Part shown: piece by piece, positions 49,786 through 59,509 of the stretch
Layout of the letters: each line of letters starts with the position of its first letter
Numbering within the stretch: position 1 is the stretch's first letter
Assembly: GCA_029010495.1 (NCBI GenBank)
Contig: JAQXKO010000011.1
Coordinates: forward strand, 1 to 64,000
Reading direction: 5' to 3'
Source of the DNA: Clostridiales bacterium
Lineage (GTDB): Bacteria; Bacillota; Clostridia; Lachnospirales; Lachnospiraceae
DNA: 64,000 nt
Position numbers and translations under genes: made by a program
Notes under the pieces: generated by a model
What the model saw: only the letters and a program-made list of their open reading frames with translations
Told to the model about the DNA's origin: nothing
Databases searched by the model: none

Positions 49786-50658
49786 TTACAGAGCATTCTT
49801 ACCGATGGTTGAGGTCAGATACACCTTATTCTCAAGTGTTTCGTTTTTAAGCGCATAATACGCCTCCTGTGCTTTGTCCTTTTTATCAAAAATTCCGAAC
49901 ACCGTTGTGCCCGAGCCACTCATAAGCGACCCCATTGCGCCAAGCTCCATAAGCCTTTTTTTAAGACTTGTAACCTCCGGCACCTCTTTCTCCGTAACGC
50001 TCTCAAGCACATTGCCAAGCCTTGACACAACACCCGGAATATCACCCTTATTGACGGCTCTTACCATACCGTCCACATCAGGATGATTAAGCTTACCGGG
50101 CTCCTCAAGCATATCGTAAACAAGCTTGGTTGATATGCCCCTGGCAGGCTTTACAATTACAAGCGGCAACTCCCTTAACGGGCAAAGGTCAGTTATTATC
50201 TCGCCTATTCCCTCGCAAAGACATGTTCCGCCCTCTATCATAAACGGTACGTCCGCACCGAGCTTTACACCTATTTTCTTAAGCTCATCCACGGAAAGCC
50301 CCGCATCAAAAAGCATATTTAATGCCTTAAGCGTGGCGGCGGCATCCGCACTTCCTCCGGCAAGCCCTGCCGCTACGGGAATTCTCTTGTCAAGCGTGAT
50401 AAACAAACCGGAGCTTATGCCCGCAGCTTCAAAAAATCTCATACAGGCTTTATATATTAGATTATCACTGTCCGTCTGTACAACCGCATGGTTGGCAGAG
50501 ATGATTATTTCATCCTTCTGAATCCTTTTGACCGATATTCTGTCATAAAGATTAATTGTCTGCATAATCATCCGCAGGTCGTGATATCCGTTGTCCCTTA
50601 CACCGGTAACATCAAGTGAAAGATTGATTTTCGCATATGCCTTTAATAATATTTCCAT
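49786..50658 (-). CDS. ispE: 4-diphosphocytidyl-2-C-methyl-D-erythritol kinase
   Basis: KAYAKINLSLDV; IPVAAGLAGGSADAAATL; SGSGTTVFGIF; start at MEILLK after GAAAGGATTTTT. Confidence 0.95.
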   Translation of the reverse strand: MEILLKAYAKINLSLDVTGVRDNGYHDLRMIMQTINLYDRISVKRIQKDEIIISANHAVVQTDSDNLIYKACMRFFEAAGISSGLFITLDKRIPVAAGLAGGSADAAATLKALNMLFDAGLSVDELKKIGVKLGADVPFMIEGGTCLCEGIGEIITDLCPLRELPLVIVKPARGISTKLVYDMLEEPGKLNHPDVDGMVRAVNKGDIPGVVSRLGNVLESVTEKEVPEVTSLKKRLMELGAMGSLMSGSGTTVFGIFDKKDKAQEAYYALKNETLENKVYLTSTIGKNAL

Positions 50659-50752
50659 AAAAATCCTTTCCGTCATACAGACATCGTCTGCATTACGCAT
50701 ATATCCTGATACGGCTTATATGATACCACATAACAAAGGATTTTAAAAGCAT

Positions 50753-51499
50753 TTACTTAAGATAATCACGAAGCCACCTGCAGCGGAAGCTGATTTTAAC
50801 GCGCTCCGTTTTCATTTTTCTGCACTGCCTCCCCGGAAGCACAAGTGAAAGCATATTCATGCCTCTCTCCCTGCCGAGGCCGTCCTCGTATTCTGCATTT
50901 CCGTAAAGACACAGGGCCGGATATGCAATGCACCACCAGTTTCTTCCGCCCCCTTCGCCAAGCGTTATACACAAGGCGTCATAATCCCCTGCAGGAAGAT
51001 AAAACCCATCATATACCTTGCCCGGGAAATGTCTTCGTGAAACATTTACTCCGGCGCTATATGTAAAGCCTGCCTCCCGAAGTGTATTATCCGCAACAAG
51101 CTTTATCGCATCAAGCTTACTGCGCAATAATCCTACCGCCTCCTGCTTTGTGGACGGTGCGCCGATGTTTTCCGATATATAGCATATAACTGCATTTCTT
51201 ACGAGAAGCTTGACCCTCTGGTCCTCCCCGGAATTACTGTTGCCTATTATGTGAAGGCGCAGAAGCGCAGCCGAGGCAGCTTCATATATGGCCTTATCCT
51301 CCTCATAATCAACCTTTACAAGAGTGCTTTTTATGCTTATTTCACCACCCTCATCCTTCTTTATTCCGTATGCAGCCAGCAGTATGATTAATACGACGCA
51401 CAGGACAATAAGGACTGCCAGTATGACTATACGCATGCGAAGCTTTCTCTGCTCCCTTTCAAGCTCCTCCGGGCTGTTTGTATATATTTCCTTTTTCAT
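50753..51499 (-). CDS. spoIIR: Stage II sporulation protein R
   Basis: LLRLHIIGNSNSGEDQRVKLLVRNAV; GGGRNWWCIAYPALC. Confidence 0.92.
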   Translation of the reverse strand: MKKEIYTNSPEELEREQRKLRMRIVILAVLIVLCVVLIILLAAYGIKKDEGGEISIKSTLVKVDYEEDKAIYEAASAALLRLHIIGNSNSGEDQRVKLLVRNAVICYISENIGAPSTKQEAVGLLRSKLDAIKLVADNTLREAGFTYSAGVNVSRRHFPGKVYDGFYLPAGDYDALCITLGEGGGRNWWCIAYPALCLYGNAEYEDGLGRERGMNMLSLVLPGRQCRKMKTERVKISFRCRWLRDYLK

Positions 51500-51634
51500 A
51501 TTGAGCTCCTTTTTTATTACTTACGGCCGACATCTGCCGACATCTGATTAGATTGTACCCGCCGATTAAATTTATATACATAATTTCATTGCTTTTCTCA
51601 TATAAAGTACAAATTTATCTTTTTAAGGAAATGT

Positions 51635-53161
51635 ATGGAGCAAACAAGCTTTGAAATCAGCAGGGTTAAACCCCTTACCCGATATGTATGGCAGTTTAAT
51701 CTTTCAAAGGATATAAACGTGCCTGACTACATGAGCGACATTAAAGAAATTCTTCTTGATAATGCACGAGTAAAAATTACGGAGGAAAAATTTAACGGTG
51801 ACAGAATATATGTCAGCGGCCTCGCTTCATATGAGCTGCTTTTAAGTGACGAGGAGCAACAGGGCGCCGTCAACAGTCTGTCGGGCGACATTAATTTTAA
51901 TGAGGTTATCAAAACAAACGGCTCCTCCGAGGGTGAATTTACGATAACCTGTGAAGTCAACGAGAAAAAAATAACTATGGTTCATCCGCGCAAAATCAAT
52001 ATATCCCTTGTTATTACGCTGACTGCTTCCGGTGCCGAAACAGTGACAATACCGGTCATTACCTCCATGTCAGGGGACGACAGGATTATATGTCGGGAGG
52101 AGAAGGATACACTGTCCACGCTTATCTACAAGGGTTTTGACGAAACGCTTATTTTAGAGGATTTTGCGCCTGATGATACCCAGAGCGAGATAGATGAAAT
52201 CTGCTACACCGATTACAGCATCCGCGACACCTATACCATCTCCCATGACGACGGCTTCAGCATGTGCATGACACTTATTCTCTTTGTGATTTATCAGAAT
52301 ACGGAGGGCGGAATTGAAGCCTTCAGTAAAAGCCTTAATATCAAAGCATTTGTCGGATGCACCGGCACTACCGGCCAGACCATCTATGCGAAGCCGTATG
52401 TCAACGGAATTACCGTTTCAAAGAAGGAAGATTCCGAAAATATGCGTGCCGTATGCAGCCTTTCGCTTAAGCTTACCGTTTACAGCGAAATATACAGTCA
52501 GATAACAACCGAACTTCTTAAGGATGCCTACACCTGTTCCGGAAGCCTGTTCCTTGAGCGACCTTCGGAAATGCTTTATATGCCGAAGCTTACCAAAGAG
52601 GACTTTACGGTATGCGAAAGCATTGCGCCGGCGGGTGATGTGTCCGGCAATCCGCTTTTTGCCTGTCTGTCGGTAAAGGATATAAGTAAAACGCTTGAAG
52701 ACGGCAGACTTTGTGTAAACTCCTCCTTTGAGGTGACTGCTTATTACCGCGGCGAAGAGAAACCGTTTACACATGTAACCCGGGTCTTTGAAAATAAAAC
52801 ATGTATTGCTCTTTCCGAGGATAAGAACATCAACCCGGCAGATATTTTAAGCAGTATCACCCTCAGGGACATAAACCTTACCGTATCCGATAACGAGATT
52901 ACTGCAAAGCTTGAGCTCTCCATCCTGATTCTTACAAAAAAAATGTATGAGGGCGATTTTATCTCCGGAGCCTCCTTTGAAGAGGGCAGCGTATGTAACA
53001 AAAAGCATATTACCTGCTATTTTGTCAAGGAGGGTGACACACTGTTCTCAATCGGCAAAAAATATAAGGTTACCCCAAAGGAGCTTGAGGCAGGCAATCC
53101 TGATTTGTCGCTGAAGCCCGGCAGTACGCTTTATATGTACACATCAGGAGGTGATAATTAA
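51635..53161 (+). CDS. DUF3794 (SPOCS) domain protein with C-terminal LysM
   Basis: Three DUF3794-like repeats; CYFVKEGDTLFSIGKKYKVTPKELEAGNPDLSLKPGSTLYMY LysM. Confidence 0.87.
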   Translation: MEQTSFEISRVKPLTRYVWQFNLSKDINVPDYMSDIKEILLDNARVKITEEKFNGDRIYVSGLASYELLLSDEEQQGAVNSLSGDINFNEVIKTNGSSEGEFTITCEVNEKKITMVHPRKINISLVITLTASGAETVTIPVITSMSGDDRIICREEKDTLSTLIYKGFDETLILEDFAPDDTQSEIDEICYTDYSIRDTYTISHDDGFSMCMTLILFVIYQNTEGGIEAFSKSLNIKAFVGCTGTTGQTIYAKPYVNGITVSKKEDSENMRAVCSLSLKLTVYSEIYSQITTELLKDAYTCSGSLFLERPSEMLYMPKLTKEDFTVCESIAPAGDVSGNPLFACLSVKDISKTLEDGRLCVNSSFEVTAYYRGEEKPFTHVTRVFENKTCIALSEDKNINPADILSSITLRDINLTVSDNEITAKLELSILILTKKMYEGDFISGASFEEGSVCNKKHITCYFVKEGDTLFSIGKKYKVTPKELEAGNPDLSLKPGSTLYMYTSGGDN

Positions 53162-53581
53162 ATGATGAATTCGGGGATAAGACGTACATTATCTGTATTA
53201 ATTATTCTTCTCGCAGTTATATGTTTCTCGGGCTGCGGTGGTTCAAAGGAGGAGGAAACGCTTACTCCGGCAGACTTTACCGTGGTGCCGCCCGAAGAGC
53301 TGCCGGAAGCGCTAAAGACAATTATCGAGGACAAAAAAACAGGGGACATGAGCTTAACATATGCAACAGACAGCGAGCTCTATATTGTGAAGGGATACGG
53401 AACAAGACCTAATGACGGCTACAATGTACGCGTTAAAACCTGCGCCGTCGGAAACGAGAGCATAATATTTAAAACGGAGCTGACCGGTCCGAAAAAGGAT
53501 GATAAGACAACGGGAATTCCGAGCTATCCTTATATTGTTGTAAAACTGAAGGCAATGAATCTTCCCGTAAGCTTTTCCTAA
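53162..53581 (+). CDS. Putative lipoprotein, PrcB-like C-terminal domain
   Basis: LLAVICFSGCGG lipobox; ELYIVKGYGTRPNDGYNVRVKTC; directly follows the LysM gene. Confidence 0.72.
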   Translation: MMNSGIRRTLSVLIILLAVICFSGCGGSKEEETLTPADFTVVPPEELPEALKTIIEDKKTGDMSLTYATDSELYIVKGYGTRPNDGYNVRVKTCAVGNESIIFKTELTGPKKDDKTTGIPSYPYIVVKLKAMNLPVSFS

Positions 53582-53698
53582 TTATATAAACTCTTTACAA
53601 ATCAGCCTGTTATTAGTATATTTATTGCTGAAAGAGTTAATAATTTCTCCAAAAAAATTAATATATGCAGGTTATGATTTATAACAAGGAGGAACAGA

Positions 53699-55141
53699 AT
53701 GAGAAAAACAAAGATTATATGTACTCTCGGTCCGGCGACTGACAAAGATGATGTGTTAAAGGAGCTTATGCTTGCCGGCATGAACGTGGCACGAATGAAT
53801 TTCTCTCACGGAAGCCATGCAGAGCATCTTGCCAGACTGGAAAAGGTTAAGTTACTAAGAAAGGAGCTTAATCTGCCGATAGCCATTCTTCTTGATACAA
53901 AGGGTCCCGAAATCAGACTTCAGACCTTTAAGAATAATAAGGTTTTACTTGAAGAAGGTCAGGAATTTACACTGACGACAAAGGATATAGACGGCGACAA
54001 TAATATGGTTTCCATTACTTATAAGAACCTTTTTCAGGATGTAAAGACCGGCAGTCATATTCTTATTGATGACGGACTTATCGATATGGAGGTTGTAAAA
54101 ATCTACTCCATGGAAGATGATGACGGATGTCATCACTATATTACATGTAAGGTTATAAACGGAGGTTATGTTTCAGACAGAAAGGGCGTAAACGTGCCAA
54201 ATGCAGCTCTCTCCATGCCTTACCTGAGTGACAAAGATATGGAGGACATAAGATTCGGAGTTAAACACGATGTTGATTTTATCGCAGCTTCCTTTGTACG
54301 CAGTGCAGAGGATGTCAAGCAGCTCAGATATTTCCTTGGCTTCTGCGGCAACAAAGATATTAAGATTATTGCAAAGATAGAAAACGCCCAGGGTGTAAAC
54401 AATATCGATGAAATAATCGATGCCAGCGACGGTATCATGGTTGCCAGAGGCGACATGGGTGTTGAAATCCCCGGCGAGGAAGTGCCTGTTATCCAGAAAA
54501 TGATTATCAAAAAGGTTTATAAAGCCGGCAAACAGGTTATCACTGCAACACAGATGCTTGATTCCATGATGAAAAATCCGCGTCCGACAAGAGCCGAGAC
54601 AACTGACGTTGCAAATGCAATTTACGACGGCACGAGTGCCATTATGCTCAGCGGTGAGACAGCTGCAGGTCACTACCCTGTCGAATCAGTCAGAACAATG
54701 GTCAGAATTGCCGAAAGAACAGAGGGTGACATAGACTATCACAAACGCTTTACCCAGATTGACCGTCAGGCCAACCCAAACATTACAGACGCCATTTCGC
54801 ATGCAACATGCACAACGGCAATGGACCTTAATGCCAAGGCAATCATTACGGTTACCAAATCCGGTTCAACTGCACGTATGATTTCAAAGTACAGACCGTC
54901 CATCGATGTTATCTGCGGAACAACGGACGAAAAGGTCTGCAGACAGCTCAACATGTCATGGGGCGTGACACCGTTCGTGCTTGATGAAATGACAGAGGTA
55001 TTCTCGCTTTTCAACCATGCAATCTCAAAGGCCAAGGATGCAGGCTACCTTGAAAAGGGTGATATTACCGTAATCACGGCAGGCGTACCGCTCGGTCACA
55101 TGGGCACCACAAACATGATAAAGATTCAGGAAGTAGAATAA
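53699..55141 (+). CDS. pyk: Pyruvate kinase
   Basis: MRKTKIICTLGPATD; NFSHGSHAEH; LDTKGPEIR; MVARGDMGVEIPGEEVP; ATQMLDSMMKNPRPTRAETTDVANAI. Confidence 0.97.
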   Translation: MRKTKIICTLGPATDKDDVLKELMLAGMNVARMNFSHGSHAEHLARLEKVKLLRKELNLPIAILLDTKGPEIRLQTFKNNKVLLEEGQEFTLTTKDIDGDNNMVSITYKNLFQDVKTGSHILIDDGLIDMEVVKIYSMEDDDGCHHYITCKVINGGYVSDRKGVNVPNAALSMPYLSDKDMEDIRFGVKHDVDFIAASFVRSAEDVKQLRYFLGFCGNKDIKIIAKIENAQGVNNIDEIIDASDGIMVARGDMGVEIPGEEVPVIQKMIIKKVYKAGKQVITATQMLDSMMKNPRPTRAETTDVANAIYDGTSAIMLSGETAAGHYPVESVRTMVRIAERTEGDIDYHKRFTQIDRQANPNITDAISHATCTTAMDLNAKAIITVTKSGSTARMISKYRPSIDVICGTTDEKVCRQLNMSWGVTPFVLDEMTEVFSLFNHAISKAKDAGYLEKGDITVITAGVPLGHMGTTNMIKIQEVE

Positions 55142-55142
55142 C

Positions 55143-55182
55143 AAAAAAGGAGAGACTGATTACTCAATCTCTCCTTTTTTTA
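55143..55182. terminator. Terminator after pyk
   Basis: aaaaaaggagaga ctgattactcaa tctctccttttttt. Confidence 0.9.
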
Positions 55183-55316
55183 TTTATTTTAGCTATTTCC
55201 TTAAATTTCTGTTTCTTCTCACGCAGATAATCACCCCTGGACGAAGCATAATCATTTTCTGATTTCAGCTTCGTATATGATTTCCAGCGCTCCACAGACA
55301 ATTCTCCGCTTTCTAC
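55164..55316 (-). pseudogene. Remnant of the 3' end of rsgA (ribosome small-subunit GTPase)
   Basis: Minus strand encodes VESGELSVERWKSYTKLKSENDYASSRGDYLREKKQKFKEIAKINKKRRD*, resembling the RsgA C-terminal tail; an in-frame TAA lies immediately upstream (55317-55319); no GTPase domain present. Confidence 0.6.
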
Positions 55317-55615
55317 TTAATCCTGTTGCCGGCAGGATTCCATGGTCCGAAGGGAAGCTCCTCATTAAGGTCGCAGCCCGTCTTTACGCCCCCTTCAAGC
55401 TGAATGTTCTTTACCGGTGTGTCAGAAAACCTGTCGGCTGTAAAGCCTTTATAAATTATCATTCCGATAACAAGGCTCAGCATAAACCATAATATAATAA
55501 CAAATTTTCTGTGATTTCTGAACACACGCTCTGTTCCGCTTTTTCTCGCGGTAAGCCTGCGGCTTTTGTATCTTTCCTTTTTTCTCATATACGCCTCATA
55601 ACCGGTGTGTGACAT
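55313..55615 (-). CDS. Hypothetical small basic membrane protein
   Basis: 100 aa; one TM segment; weak start signals. Confidence 0.45.
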   Translation of the reverse strand: MSHTGYEAYMRKKERYKSRRLTARKSGTERVFRNHRKFVIILWFMLSLVIGMIIYKGFTADRFSDTPVKNIQLEGGVKTGCDLNEELPFGPWNPAGNRIK

Positions 55616-55720
55616 AACCGGCCGCCTCTTTATAATTTAATATCTTTATTTTATCACGTATCCTCACGAATCACAACCTACCATCTGAAATATTTGATTT
55701 CAAATACCGTGCCGGATTCA

Positions 55721-55999
55721 TCAGAGCATACGCTTACCGACCCCTGATGAATGCTCCACGCAGTTCTTTATTATATTGGTCAGGGCCTCCGTCTGCCATA
55801 CAGGGTCACAGTAAAGCTTTTCGTCATTAATAATATTAATATTTCCTGCCTCCCTCCTTATGTCACCCAAAAATTCCTCCCTGACATCAGGCTCCATCTC
55901 AGGGTCATCAAGCATATTTTCAAGCATTATCATTATTGAAATACCGAATATGTCAGATATTACGATATTTGCGCCTTGTTTTTTATTAATTTTTAGCAT
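55721..55999 (-). pseudogene. Histidine kinase fragment
   Basis: EKLYCDPVWQTEALTNIIKNCVEHSS matches the HATPase N-box; most of the DHp region and the G-boxes absent; the alternate frame continues SVSVCSDESGTVFEIKYFRW*. Confidence 0.7.
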
Positions 56000-56189
56000 T
56001 TTGGAATTACTCCCAAAAAAAGAAATACGGCTTTCGGTAGATTTTATCTTTCACAGGTGTTATTATGTATACATACGAAAGAGATGATTTTGATACGGCA
56101 CATGCTCTACGGCAGTCATTTGCCGCCGGCCACGCCGGAAACTTTTGATTTTACTACTCCTTAATATAAATTTTTCCACTCATCTCTTT

Positions 56190-56248
56190 AAAAGGGGGCA
56201 GCCTTGTGATATCTTGGAAAGTGATATCTCTAAGTTGCCCCCTTTTTA
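56190..56248 (-). terminator. Terminator downstream of trxA
   Basis: aaaagggggca ... tgccccctttttatt; apical region holds the direct repeat gtgatatct(tggaaa)gtgatatct. Confidence 0.83.
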
Positions 56249-56302
56249 TTATTACATAATTATGGACGAAGTTTTGAAAGAAGCTTCATGGCAGGTTAAT
56301 AC

Positions 56303-56608
56303 CTACTTTATTATCTCTTCCAAATCCTCCTTTGACCTGAAGCCTACCATCTGCTCCTTTAATGCACCGTTTTCAAAATAGAGAATTGTAGGTATTGACA
56401 TAATTCCGAACTTTCTTGCCACCTCTTCATTGTTATCAACATTCAGCTTGAAAAATTTAACATTTTCATTTTCATCGGCAAGCTCTTCAATAACAGGTGC
56501 AAGCATCCTGCACGGACCGCACCATGGAGCATAGCAGTCAACAACCACCTTAACGGCCGACTTAACCGATGCTTCAAAATTACTGCTTTCAATTTCTGTT
56601 ACACTCAT
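56303..56608 (-). CDS. trxA: Thioredoxin
   Basis: VVDCYAPWCGPCRMLAPVIEELA. Confidence 0.97.
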   Translation of the reverse strand: MSVTEIESSNFEASVKSAVKVVVDCYAPWCGPCRMLAPVIEELADENENVKFFKLNVDNNEEVARKFGIMSIPTILYFENGALKEQMVGFRSKEDLEEIIK

Positions 56609-56684
56609 TTTTTACCCTTGACAGCCTGCTGCCGAAGCTTATCCTGACGCAAACGCTGTCTTACCTTTCTTATTTGTTTTTTAT

Positions 56685-57596
56685 TTAATTATCCTGCGGC
56701 TTCATTTCCCTGACGGCTGTCATGGCGGCTATGCTTCCGTCACTCACTGCCGTAACAAGCTGACGCAGCTCCTTGACTCTTACATCGCCTGCAACATATA
56801 TGCCCGGCGTACCCGTATGAACATCATCCCCGGCCATTATATAGCCCGCATCATCAAGCCTTACAACATTTGCAAAGCATCTGCTGACCGGTTCGCGTCC
56901 GACTGCCACAAAAAGTCCGTCAACAGGCAATGTACTTATCTGACCTTTCCCATCGTCAATGTCAATGCTTTTAAGCATGATGTCACCGTTTAATGCCTTA
57001 ACGGTGCTGTTAAGAATAAATTCGACATTATCCTTTTCTTCAAGCTCCTTCACATAACCCATTTCACCCCGAAATGTATCGCGTCGATGAATCAGATATA
57101 CCTTTTCTGCAACATCAGAGAGATAAACTGCATCCTCCAATGCAGTATTGCCTCCTCCGACCACGGCAACGGTTCTACCCTTAAAGAAGTTTCCGTCACA
57201 TGTGGCGCAATAGCTTACGCCTCTGCCCACAAGCTCACGTTCACGGGCAAGTCCAAGCTCACGATTCCTTGCACCGGTGGCGATTATGACTGCAGCTGCC
57301 CGGAAGGATTCACGTGCAGTATGAACGGTTTTGTCCTCATCTATTTTTAAAACCTCACGGTATTTAACAACACCGCCCAGCTTTTTGACCTGATTATAAA
57401 GATTTGTCGCAAAATCAAAGCCCGAAATCATATCGATTCCCGGGTAATTTTCAAGCTTGTCCGCATTTACAATCTGTCCTCCGTAGCCTGACGCTTCAAG
57501 CACCAGAACAGATTTGCCCGCACGCAGACCGTAAAGGGCAGCCGTAAGCCCTGCAGGCCCCGCACCGACAACTATTATATCATAATACTCTCCCAT
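56685..57596 (-). CDS. trxB: Thioredoxin-disulfide reductase
   Basis: VVGAGPAGLTAALYGLRAG; SYCATCDGNFF; GGGNTALEDAVYLS; GTPGIYVAGDV. Confidence 0.95.
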   Translation of the reverse strand: MGEYYDIIVVGAGPAGLTAALYGLRAGKSVLVLEASGYGGQIVNADKLENYPGIDMISGFDFATNLYNQVKKLGGVVKYREVLKIDEDKTVHTARESFRAAAVIIATGARNRELGLARERELVGRGVSYCATCDGNFFKGRTVAVVGGGNTALEDAVYLSDVAEKVYLIHRRDTFRGEMGYVKELEEKDNVEFILNSTVKALNGDIMLKSIDIDDGKGQISTLPVDGLFVAVGREPVSRCFANVVRLDDAGYIMAGDDVHTGTPGIYVAGDVRVKELRQLVTAVSDGSIAAMTAVREMKPQDN

Positions 57597-57720
57597 ATGT
57601 CTGCCTCCCTGTCCTTATATTATTATAACTCATTTTAACACAAATAACCGTATCAAATGTTACATTATTAAAATAAACAAATATAATGTCTGTTTATGTC
57701 ATAATTTTTATTTCCCTGTA

Positions 57721-57761
57721 AAAAAGAACTTTGTTCTTCAATCAGAACAAAGTTCTTTTCA
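57721..57761. terminator. Terminator downstream of the SEC-C protein gene
   Basis: aaaagaactttgttct tcaatc agaacaaagttctttt. Confidence 0.9.
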
Positions 57762-57874
57762 TAATACTGTCTGTAATCCGGCTTTATTTAGAAGTCAGAC
57801 AAATGCCAGATTGCCGGTTTTTAAAATGCCTGACAGAGAGCACCAATAATCTGATTATCTGCCGCAGCTTCCGA

Positions 57875-58378
57875 TTACTGTCTTCCGCAGCACTGCTTAT
57901 ACTTTCTGCCTGAACCGCATGGACAAGGGTCGTTGCGGCCAACCTTCTTTGGCTTGATGATCGTATTTGATTTTTTCTGCTCAAGATACAGAGCCTTTCT
58001 TCTCTCCTTGGTAAGAAGCGCATCCCACTGAGGAAGCTCATACAGCCATTCCGCCTCGCACTCAACCATATTCTTGTAAAGTGTTTCCATGTCATAATCA
58101 AGGCTTACAACAGTATCCTCCGTCATTTCCTCAATAGGATTAGGTGTCTTTAGGCTGTCGTTGATTCCGTCAAGGAAACCTACGAATGTCTGAAGCTTCA
58201 TATTGTACTTTTCGGCAAGCTCCTTAACCGTACCTGTTACAACCACGTCAGGATTGGCAAGAATATCCTCATATACGGCCTTCTCTTCTGCGAAATATGC
58301 TCCCCAGAAAAGTTTACCCTCCTGCTGATTCATGTCCTGGTCATATGCCTTATCTCTCCAGTCTGTTAATAAACTCAT
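57875..58378 (-). CDS. SEC-C metal-binding motif protein
   Basis: [25 protein letters not shown]-terminus; start after GGAGGAGATAAAC. Confidence 0.9.
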   Translation of the reverse strand: MSLLTDWRDKAYDQDMNQQEGKLFWGAYFAEEKAVYEDILANPDVVVTGTVKELAEKYNMKLQTFVGFLDGINDSLKTPNPIEEMTEDTVVSLDYDMETLYKNMVECEAEWLYELPQWDALLTKERRKALYLEQKKSNTIIKPKKVGRNDPCPCGSGRKYKQCCGRQ

Positions 58379-58395
58379 GTTTATCTCCTCCATTA

Positions 58396-59268
58396 TTAAT
58401 TACTGTATTTTATCCATACTGCAGGTCTGATACCCACATTGCCGGCCGTTGCACTGACTCCCCTGTATAATATGCTGCCGTTTTCAGCGGCCACCGTTAC
58501 AAGCGACATCCCTCTGTCCTGCTCATCACAGCCGCCCGGAAGACGGAGCCAGTATTTTACGCTTTCTGCCCTGTCTGCCTCATTAAGCCTGAAGTATGCA
58601 TAAGGTGTCAGCAGCGAATCTGCCTCAATCCGATAACGCTCCATCTCCTCCGGAGACAGTATGAATACATTATCCGCGGTATCATGACCTCCGTCAATGC
58701 CGCATGCTTCATTATCCTCGTTATCAACTTCAATGCACATTATATGTTCTTTTTCCTTTTCTGTAAAGACCTGATTGTAGAAATTACCATTTAATGAAGC
58801 CCTTATGTCACTTTCTTCCCATGTAACATGGCCTGCCTTGGAAAAACACATCACATCAACAATGTTTTTTGTTACGATTAATGCACTTCCTTCAAAGGTG
58901 TCAGCAACCTGCCAGCAGACAGGCTCTGCTGTGCCGTCCCTGTCAAATTTATATCGTCCGAATGTTATTTCCTGTCCGACCGAAAGCTCAAGTCCCTCCC
59001 TGAAAGCCTGTATACTCTCATCCGGGGCCGCTGCCGGTCCGGACGGTTTGGCAATAAGCGTCGGTGTGGCAATCAAATCTCCTCCGGCTATTATCGGATA
59101 AGTCTTTTTGGCTCCGGTATTTTTTCTTCCGGACAGGAATAATACTGCCCCGGCAGCAGCTATTGCAGCCACCGCTCCCAAAACCATAAAAAGCTTTTTC
59201 TTATTTACCTTTTGAGGCTTCTCTTTAACGTAAGCGGTAAAATCTATAATATTATCCTTATTCTTCAT
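58396..59268 (-). CDS. DUF6273-type extracytoplasmic protein with one TM helix
   Basis: [39 protein letters not shown]...[25 protein letters not shown]; start overlaps the end of the upstream gene (TGATGAAGAATAA). Confidence 0.7.
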   Translation of the reverse strand: MKNKDNIIDFTAYVKEKPQKVNKKKLFMVLGAVAAIAAAGAVLFLSGRKNTGAKKTYPIIAGGDLIATPTLIAKPSGPAAAPDESIQAFREGLELSVGQEITFGRYKFDRDGTAEPVCWQVADTFEGSALIVTKNIVDVMCFSKAGHVTWEESDIRASLNGNFYNQVFTEKEKEHIMCIEVDNEDNEACGIDGGHDTADNVFILSPEEMERYRIEADSLLTPYAYFRLNEADRAESVKYWLRLPGGCDEQDRGMSLVTVAAENGSILYRGVSATAGNVGIRPAVWIKYSN

Positions 59269-59509
59269 CAGGGCTTTCTCCGTCGTCGGGATACTTATCA
59301 TCATCCTTATGAACCATATCATATACCCGGATAAAGCAATAAACACTTATCGGAACCACGACAACACAGAAAAGCGAAGCCATCATCAGGCTGCGGTCAC
59401 CTGTTGCCATGCATATACACATAATTACTATAAATACGATGATTGCAGCAATTCCTGCTATTGCAAGTCCCTGTCTTACCTTATTGTTTTTCACCGGTTT
59501 TATCTTCAC
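59258..59509 (-). CDS. Small two-TM membrane protein
   Basis: 83 aa; two hydrophobic helices; overlaps neighbouring genes on both sides, suggesting coupling. Confidence 0.65.
   Translation of the reverse strand: MKIKPVKNNKVRQGLAIAGIAAIIVFIVIMCICMATGDRSLMMASLFCVVVVPISVYCFIRVYDMVHKDDDKYPDDGESPDEE

Noticed and set aside
54173-54673. 166-aa minus-strand ORF antisense to pyk
   Set aside because: Antisense to an intact pyruvate kinase.
56065-56148. 27-aa plus-strand ORF MYTYERDDFDTAHALRQSFAAGHAGNF
   Set aside because: Weak SD, lies in the decayed region, no recognisable family.
57784-58101. 105-aa minus-strand ORF
   Set aside because: Out-of-frame overlap with the SEC-C protein gene, which has clear motifs.
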